64,000 nt of DNA, from contig NC_077222.1 of assembly GCF_024763615.1 (NCBI RefSeq), positions 31,992,001 to 32,056,000 of the forward strand, written 5' to 3'. The stretch comes from Phlebotomus papatasi (Eukaryota; Arthropoda; Insecta; Diptera; Psychodidae). Under the pieces are notes generated by a model. That model was not told where the DNA came from. It saw only the letters and a program-made list of their open reading frames with translations, and searched no databases. Position numbers and translations under genes: made by a program. Within the stretch, counting starts at the first letter, position 1; the number at the start of each line of letters is the position of its first letter. Positions 57,676 through 64,000 of this stretch are shown here, piece by piece.

Positions 57676-57837
57676 TACTTTCTTTTAGAAATATAATTTG
57701 TATATTCATTGATATAGTCTTAATTGATCTTAACACTTGTCCTCTAAAGATTTATAACCTTATCAATACCATTTTTTAAGAAAGAGCCTTTTTTTAAGAA
57801 AATTCGTAAGGTCATTTAAGACCGCTTCCAAGGAGTC

Positions 57838-58148
57838 GATATTTTTGGGCAGAGGCACCAATCTATTCTTTAGAGAGATTGGAACAAATGATAATCTGAA
57901 GGGTCAATATCTTGGTTCCGGGGAATTTACAAATCTGCTTTTACAGCAAACTTAGCTGTTTTTCCGTGGACCTTTTCCACTATATGTTGTTGTTAAAGAT
58001 CCATTTCTCATCACATGTCACCAATCGATCCCGAAAAGCTTCTTCATCGCAACATATCAGGAGAGAAATGACTAAATTCCTTACAATCATACGATTCCCC
58101 TTATTCCTTTCAGTCAAAAAATTTGGCACCCATTTATTGAGTTTTTAA
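57838..58148 (-). pseudogene. mariner-type transposase relic
   Basis: The minus strand reads KLNKWVPNFLTERNKGNRMI, then DEEAFRDRLVTCDEKWIFNN, the conserved block around the second-domain Asp of mariner transposases (usually TGDEKWI.Y). Shortly after, in another frame, comes DIDPSDYHLFQSL, matching SPDLAPSDYHLF.SL. At least two stops, a frameshift and an internal deletion of the segment between these blocks make it nonfunctional. It could be a relative of the source of some TA-flanked MITEs here, but no ends were assigned. Confidence 0.75.
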
Positions 58149-58526
58149 ACATATCAAAGGTTTTCTTAATAATGAAATATGATCAAATTATTGTTGTCCA
58201 ACATCTTAACAATCAATTAAATTGTTATTCTCAAATTTTCTTCCACTAAGAGACTCACAATATTGCCATCAATGTTAGAGGCCGTTTAAAATAGAGTTGA
58301 TATTTCGAAGCATAAATCCCTATTTCAAAATTTTCCAAGGCACCATTTAATCATCCTAAAAGCGAGAATTAAATGCCCTAAATGCTTTTTTGTGGAAGTC
58401 CATCACTTACACCTTTCCAAAATTCGCCTAAGATTAAATGCTGCAAATGCATATTTTTGTTCAACATTTTGGAAAAGTCCTCGAACATATCGACTTATTT
58501 GAAGGATACTTGGCATTAGAGGGATG

Positions 58527-58663
58527 TAAGGGCCTTGACAGACCTGAGGATTAGCCGAGAGACGGCTTAGCGTAATTATATTCGACATAATTGTTAAACC
58601 TCATTTCAATCATTTTCCACTAAGTCGTCTCTCGGCTTAAGTCTAAGTGTGTCTAAGGCATAA
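58527..58663. mobile_element. MITE, GGCCTTGACAGACCTGAGG ends, copy 2
   Basis: AAGGGCCTTGACAGACCTGA then GCCGAGAGACGGCTTA pairs with TAAGTCGTCTCTCGGCTTAA then GTGTGTCTAAGGCATAAG. About 137 bp. Same family as 49,285-49,443. Confidence 0.7.
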
Positions 58664-59153
58664 GACACTATAATCTTTCCAGTACAAGTAAAAAAGTATA
58701 CATAAATGGTGGAGGTAAGCTATGGCATAACCCATAATAACCTGCGTGAAAAAGTCCCACGAACTTATGCAATCATCCAATATAAAAAAAGTGTCCTAGG
58801 CTCGAATTATCAGAAATTTCCTTGCATTAAAGAATCCTAATTCCTCTACAAGATATGGTGCCCGCATTATTAATTCATTTTGAATATAAAGAACGGAATT
58901 TATTTTCAAAGTTCCTCAAAAACAGTTTGAAAAAATATTTGGGTAGATCAGCTGAGACACCATACTAGTAAAATATGCGAATTTAACTTGATATTCTAAG
59001 AACACCGTAAAAGTGGATAGGATTCTGAACCTAATGACGCAGAGATCTTTCGTTGGAGCGACGGAAAACTGTGCCTAAGTGGTGACAAGAATTGATCGGC
59101 AGGACGCATAGTTTTAGGTGTCCTTGTCTGACTCTGGATTGGATAACTTACTC

Positions 59154-59281
59154 CAGAGGCGTGCAAGAACCGTTGAAACCAAATAAACGTCAAATGAAAC
59201 ATGTATGTCAATGATCAAAACGCTACTATAACAAACTTATTTTGACATTAATTCGGTTTCAACGGTTTTTGCACACCTCTG
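59154..59281. mobile_element. hAT-type MITE with perfect 8-bp target duplication
   Basis: Left CAGAGGCGTGCAAGAACCGT and the complement of the right end, CAGAGGTGTGCAAAAACCGT, continue TGAAACC in both arms. The flanking 8 bp ACTTACTC are identical on both sides (59,146-59,153 and 59,282-59,289). CAGAGGTGTGCA ends plus 8-bp duplication are the hAT signature. 128 bp. Confidence 0.92.
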
Positions 59282-59579
59282 ACTTACTCCATATCAGTAT
59301 ATCTGTCATCTCTCCAGTCCGGACAACGAGATCTATCCAGTTCCATATCATATTCGATCTGCCCTAGTTCATTAGGAACAAGGACTCAATTTACTCACTT
59401 TCACTTTCAATATTGGATGCCCTGAATGGCCTGAATCTTTTGAGAACTATTCTCAAAGACATGCCACCAATATAACTCTGACTATTCAAAACAAAAGTGA
59501 TCTCAGAAGTATTAATACGATCTTCAAAAAATAATAAAAAAAAGACTTCAAGAGTTTAATTGCTCAACAATGGAATAAA

Positions 59580-59585
59580 TTTATT
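59580..59585 (-). terminator. Candidate polyadenylation signal AATAAA of V-ATPase gene
   Basis: AATAAA on the minus strand lies 83 nt downstream of the stop codon, a normal spacing for a compact insect 3' UTR. Confidence 0.55.
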
Positions 59586-59667
59586 TAATCAACGATTAAA
59601 TCGTGCCACAGCTACAACATCCAGGTGTTGCGACTAATATTGCTTTTTTAGAGCGATCTTAAGCGCT

Positions 59668-59930
59668 TTAATCTTCTTCAGCCGTGAGGATGGCCTTGAA
59701 GCTGAAAGGTTGGAACAGGTATCCAAGACCTTCGTAGAACTTGCTCATGAACTCCACCCAATGAAGACGGAGTGTATGCAGGAAAGCAGACAATCCTTCC
59801 ATCATGACCAAGATGGCAAGGGTGAACAGAGCCCAAGCTCCAAATACTACGAAGAGCATGACAGCTCCTACGTAACTTGTTTGCCTGAGACCCATTTGGA
59901 GGACCATGTTCCACAACACCTCGGAGAGTT
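59668..59930 (-). CDS. V-ATPase 116-kDa subunit a, last exon
   Basis: Acceptor ATTTCCAG and a two-base start complete Gln with the previous exon, giving ALSLAHAQLSEVLWNMVLQM, the conserved proton-path helix. It continues with the last membrane helix (GAVMLFVVFGAWALFTLAIL) and the cytosolic C-terminus LHTLRLHWVEFMSKFYEGLG ... YLFQPFSFKAILTAEED, then stop. 86 residues, matching the family's end. The preceding intron is only 77 nt. Confidence 0.97.
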
Positions 59931-60007
59931 CTGGAAATCAAGACATGAGTTAAAGGAAAGTTTAACATATTGGAATTTTGAGTAGATGGTGAAGAAGAGG
60001 TACTTAC

Positions 60008-62132
60008 GTGCGTGGGCAAGAGACAAAGCCCACAATCGAAGGTACGAAGCTGTGTGAGAAATAGTACTCAGCACGTACTCAATTGTGTGAATTGCTTGGT
60101 AGATGAAGAGCTCAGACATTGGCTCATCATCATGACCGTGGCCACCACCTGATGGTGCTGCGGTTGATGGTTTGGGCTCCTCTGGCTCAGGAGACATCTC
60201 CATACCTTGGTTGACATCACCATTGTGACCTGCGTGAGCCTTCTTCTTCCTCTGTGACATAATGTAGAAAGGTTTGCCCAACAGCATAACAGGAATGCAT
60301 AGTAAACTAATGAGCACCAAGACCATTTGTAGAGTTCCTTGCCAATCAAACATGAACTCTTCGCAATTATCCAGGGGACTGCCTTCCTTGAACAACATCA
60401 TATTGATGAACATGATAAGAATTGATGGAGAACAACCCGCTGTTTTGACAAATGGTGCATCTTTGTAGCCATAGGCGACCCACTTGAAGAACATCATGAA
60501 CACCATGTAACCGAACAGTAAGACCAAGAAGATGATTTGAGGCAGGAATTCCAGGAGAATACTAGAGCGTCTGCGGAAATGATTGAAATTGACAACGCTC
60601 ATACATACTCCGAAGATCATATGGATGACACCAAAGATGATGGACAGTTTCATTTTGTAGGTATTGAGAAAGATAATCTTATTAGTGGCTAACATCCAAG
60701 TTGGATCCAGACCAATCGGATAGATGTTAGAATCGTAGTCCTCGTTGGCAGGATTAAGCTGTAGATCAGGATTTTGCATAACAGTTGATGTGTTGTAGTT
60801 GATTGTCCAGCTTGAACCAAAGATGTTCATGGCTTTGGAGAAGATATCGTTGTATATGAGACCAGTGTACATGGAGAACAGACCCATTAGCAGAATGATG
60901 TAACGACCGCCGAAGAAGATGTTCCAAATCTCACCAGCTTTCTTGTTGGCCAATTTACCCTCCCAGATCACCATCCAGGCACCAAACATGGCCATAATGA
61001 CACCGTGTCCAAGATCACCAAACATAATGGCGAAGAGGAATGGGAATGTAATAATGGTGTACAAGGCAGGGTTAACCTCCCTGTAGGAAGCAACTCCGTA
61101 AGCGTCAATCAAGTTCTGGAAGCCACGAGTGAATTTGTTGGTTCGATTGAAAGTCGGTGGTTGCTCGTTGGTCTCAATAACGTTCAAGAAAGATGGAATT
61201 GTACTGCCAACAGCTGCTGATCCATCAGACAGAGCCTTCTGGACAATCTGAAGATCCAAAACAGGAACCCAGCATTCTCCGATCAAGCATTTCTTAGTGA
61301 CGTCCATATTGAAGAGATTGAGTGTATGATAGATTGCCTTCATCTTACAAACCATGACACTCCATGTTGGCAACTCCTTGGCCACACTAGCAAGGACACG
61401 TTGACGGTGGTCCTGGGTCTGATTGAGAACCATGTTGAGGTCCTCAAGTCGAGTACGGACACCCTTTACCATGTCCTCGCGTTCCTCATGGCTACTTGGG
61501 CAAGGGTATAGGGAAGCATGGTATCCGGAGCATACTTTCTTGATGCGGCTCTTCAACTGCTCACCCTGGAAGAAAGCCACGAAGACTGTCTTGTACAGGG
61601 GATTTCCTGTAGAAGGATCCTCAAGTGGATGATCAAGTTCTGCTTGACGGAGAAAAACATTTCCACGCGAGATACGCCAAAGCATGCGTTCAAAACCAGG
61701 AATCTTCTCTCTCTGGATCACTCCAGCGATGAATCCAAGCCTTCCTGCCTGACTGGCTTGAGTTCCAGACTCATCACCAATCAGGTTGCTCTTCATGCTG
61801 TCCAAATTCAGAGATTCCTGATCTGAGAAGAACCCCTGGGTTTTCTCCAGCACTTGGCGCAATTCCGTAAGCTCGAGGAAGTTTGACTTCAAATTAACGG
61901 CATTCTGCGAAAGTTCCAGTATCTCATTTTCCGTCTTCTCGAGGTGAGCCTCCAGATCTATGATCTCACGTGGATTTGGTGCTCTCGGAGCATCTTCAAT
62001 TGGTAGATCAGGAACTGAAACACCATCTTTCTTAAGTTCAGCCTCGACGTAACGCAGTTTGCGTTCCATTTCATCGCAACGGCGAACTTCATTGACGAAC
62101 TTGCGTTGGAAAGCATTTACGTCCGCATTTAA
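60008..62132 (-). CDS. V-ATPase 116-kDa subunit a (Vha100-type), main exon
   Basis: Subunit a is the membrane stator of the vacuolar proton pump and forms the two proton half-channels against the c-ring in endosomal, lysosomal, synaptic-vesicle or plasma membranes. This exon (708 codons) starts in phase 0 with LNADVNAFQRKFVNEVRRCD, which corresponds to about residue 40 of family members, so the first exon(s) with the start codon lie beyond 62.2 kb and were not found in the window. The first roughly 360 residues are the cytosolic domain (coiled-coil around LEAHLEKTENEILELSQNAV). Membrane segments follow: ITFPFLFAIMFGDLGHGVIM, GRYIILLMGLFSMYTGLIYN, MKLSIIFGVIHMIFGVCMSV, LPQIIFLVLLFGYMVFMMFF, LVLISLLCIPVMLLGKPFYI. 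The essential Arg lies in SYLRLWALSLAHA just before the donor C/GTAAGT. A Pro/Ser/His-rich loop (PSTAAPSGGGHGHDDEPMS) precedes it, as in relatives. Which paralogue (Vha100-1, -2 or other) cannot be decided by eye. Confidence 0.97.
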
Positions 62133-64000
62133 CTGTTAAAAAAAGTTAATATAATTAAAACATATTCCCAATTTCCTCTTCTATAATATACATTTTATTG
62201 ACTATTGGATAGTGTTAATTTTACTACCATGGTTGATTAAATATTTGACTCATTCCCGAATTGAATTTTATCATGTGGATCACGTGAGTGACATCATAAT
62301 GTAATTCATCTAAAAATAGCAACATTTCAAGCAACAAAAGTCGGAATTTTGAGTTTCTTTTTAATATGCATGTGTAACAATTTAAAAAAAAAGGATTTTT
62401 ATTTTAAAGTGCAATATGTTTTGTACTGAGACGTTGACTTGAAGTTTCCACAAAAGCTCATATCATCGCACGTTTGAAAATGAAACTACAAAAAATGTTA
62501 AGTATTTGTAGTTCTTTCATACATTTTAATTAAAAACGTGAAATATATCAGCTGGTTGCGATAAGACGTTACGGAACGGAAGGGGGAGGGGGCACTTTCA
62601 CACAGCTTGACATTTTTTCACGACTCTTTTGCTGGACTTATTATAATTCAAGATAATTGCTATTTGCTATTTATTTCATTTAGCTATTGACCAACACCAT
62701 CGTATGGGAAATCATGTGAAGGCATTTAGCATTAATCCTGTTGCAGATTTCTACGAACGTAGGACAGTGGAATTAGTCCCATGATTAGAGGATTGGGTCC
62801 CGGTCAAAATCCTGAAAGCCAAAATCCCGAACGGGTCAAAATCTCAAAATACCAAAATGCGCGAGGAATTTTGGCTTTTCAGGATTTTGGCGTTCGGGAT
62901 TTCAGCTTTCCGGTCCTTGTCTTTCGGGATTTTCGTTTTCGGGACTTTGGTGTTCGGGATTTCGGCTTTCGAGATCTTGTTTTTCGGAATTTTGGCTTTC
63001 GGGATCCTGATTTTCGGGATTTCATGTGACACCGAAGAGGATTATACGGTCTTTCAACTTAAAATTTAGCCATTAGCCTAACATTCTCTAAACTCTTATT
63101 AGCAAAGATTTTTATAAAGTGAAAATCTTGACTTAGGACTGGATCTTAAATGTAAATGATCCATTATATCCTAAAAAGCCAAAGAAAAGCTTGTTATTTA
63201 GGATTTTGAAACATTTGAAGCTTGACTAAACCTCTAGTCTGAAGACTGCTTTAGTCCCATGATCTTTTAATGCCACTTTAAATAAAGAGGAATTATCCGT
63301 CAATGTTACGGAACTGAAACATTTGACATGGTCCTAAGCTGTGTTACCGATGTCACCAACTTATTTATTACACTTACTAATTTTGCAATTTCTTTTAAAA
63401 ATTATTTGGAAATTTTGGTGTTCACACTATTAAAATCGCTCTTATAATAATAATTAATTGATTATCCAAAAAAAAAGAACTTGAAATATTTATTTTAAAA
63501 ATTCATTCATGAGTGAAAATACCGTATCCTAACCTAAAGACAATAAAAAAACTGGTTGATTTGATGACACTGTGCAACAATTTCAAACTTTTTTTTTGTC
63601 CCTGGGTTGTCATGCTATTTTTTCTACTGCTATTGCTAGGGTCAAATGATTTACGAAAATACTTATCATTTTGATTTCATATTGTTTTTGAGCCTGGAAT
63701 CTAGGCAAAACCTTTTTTGCCGTTTTTTGTTACCTATATCTCCGATTCTGCTGAACCGATTTATTTTTTGATATGGGAACATTTGTTTTCCTTTAGATGC
63801 CCGATAATCCTTTGAAGTGCTCTATTTTCGTTTGAATCTCAATTTCGAGGTTAGAAAACGATCTGAGAGAAAAGTTGTATATGTATGAAAATGTAGCTAA
63901 TAAAATTCTCTATCAAATCTACAAAACAGATTGTTAGGAACAGTCCTAGTTTTCGAGATATTTTTGATTAAAGTTGCTAAAAAGTTCGATTTTTCCATGT
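62133..64000 (-). other. V-ATPase upstream intron, no coding exon seen
   Basis: It begins at the acceptor TTTTTAACAG. I searched the minus strand for the expected N-terminal sequence (the family's VSELGELG...QFRD) and found nothing up to the window end. It contains a minisatellite foldback (62,787-63,026) and, at 63,080-63,260, a diverged repeat resembling 28,680-28,890. Confidence 0.6.
62787..63026. repeat. Minisatellite-armed foldback, complete copy
   Basis: It opens GGGTCCCGGTCAAAATCCTG with AAAATCCCGAACGG units. Near 62,862 it flips to the complementary orientation, with about a dozen units of TTTCGGGATTTTGGC type up to 63,026. The plus-strand frame over it (RDFGFRDF-type repeat) is the translation of the minisatellite, not a gene. 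Confidence 0.75.

Noticed and set aside
59868..60007. C-terminal tail of the long V-ATPase frame past 60,008
   Set aside because: It reads through a consensus GTAAGT donor; the spliced product restores LAHAQLSEVLW, so the extra residues are intronic.
62781..63029. 82-residue plus-strand repeat protein (RDFGFRDF-like)
   Set aside because: It is the translation of a degenerate minisatellite; the minus and third frames are equally open and repetitive.

Overview
The window is AT-rich, repeat-dense eukaryotic nuclear DNA with spliced genes, long introns (up to about 8.5 kb) and a heavy load of short inverted-repeat transposons. The two recognisable genes (V-ATPase subunit a and methylthioribose-1-phosphate isomerase), the compact GT-AG small introns and the repeat types fit an insect, most likely a fly (dipteran). 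That is an inference from style, not proof. Nothing prokaryotic, no CRISPR array and no RNA gene was recognised.

Layout. (1) About 7.1-26.2 kb, minus strand: seven candidate exons of one Ser/Thr/Pro-rich protein that I do not recognise. They sit at 26.1, 18.0, 17.7, 14.7-15.1, 14.5, 11.5 and 7.3 kb, and their splice phases chain together. The ends of this gene are not established. (2) About 28-35 kb: repeats, including two different 5'-truncated LINE 3' ends at 33.9-34.5 and 34.7-35.0 kb. (3) 37.5-54.8 kb, minus strand: a methylthioribose-1-phosphate isomerase (methionine salvage) gene in five exons. Introns of 7.5 and 8.5 kb are full of transposons, including a three-level nested insertion at 38.35-42.04 kb. 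One extra base in a run of five C in exon 2 breaks the reading frame inside the conserved VRGAPA motif. (4) 54.8-59.6 kb: the upstream/promoter side of that gene, a possible divergent short reading frame, more MITEs, a mariner transposase relic and a hAT-type MITE with a perfect 8-bp target duplication. (5) 59.67-62.13 kb, minus strand: the last two exons of the V-ATPase a subunit (Vha100 type), about 795 residues. The first roughly 40 residues lie beyond the window. (6) 62.1-64 kb: its intron, with a minisatellite foldback.

The two known genes have unrelated jobs (methionine salvage in the cytosol; proton pumping at membranes) and no operon-like logic links them. The unusual content is the transposon landscape: more than a dozen inverted-repeat families, many flanked by TA. 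Among them are pogo-like ends, a plant-Stowaway-like end, a TTA-flanked Tourist-like pair, a TTAA-flanked piggyBac-like foldback and several nested insertions. I found no convincing new enzymatic or defence system. The best leads are the nested element carrying a possible captured gene start, the tandem foldback array at 11.75-13.0 kb, the minisatellite-armed foldbacks and the isomerase frameshift.
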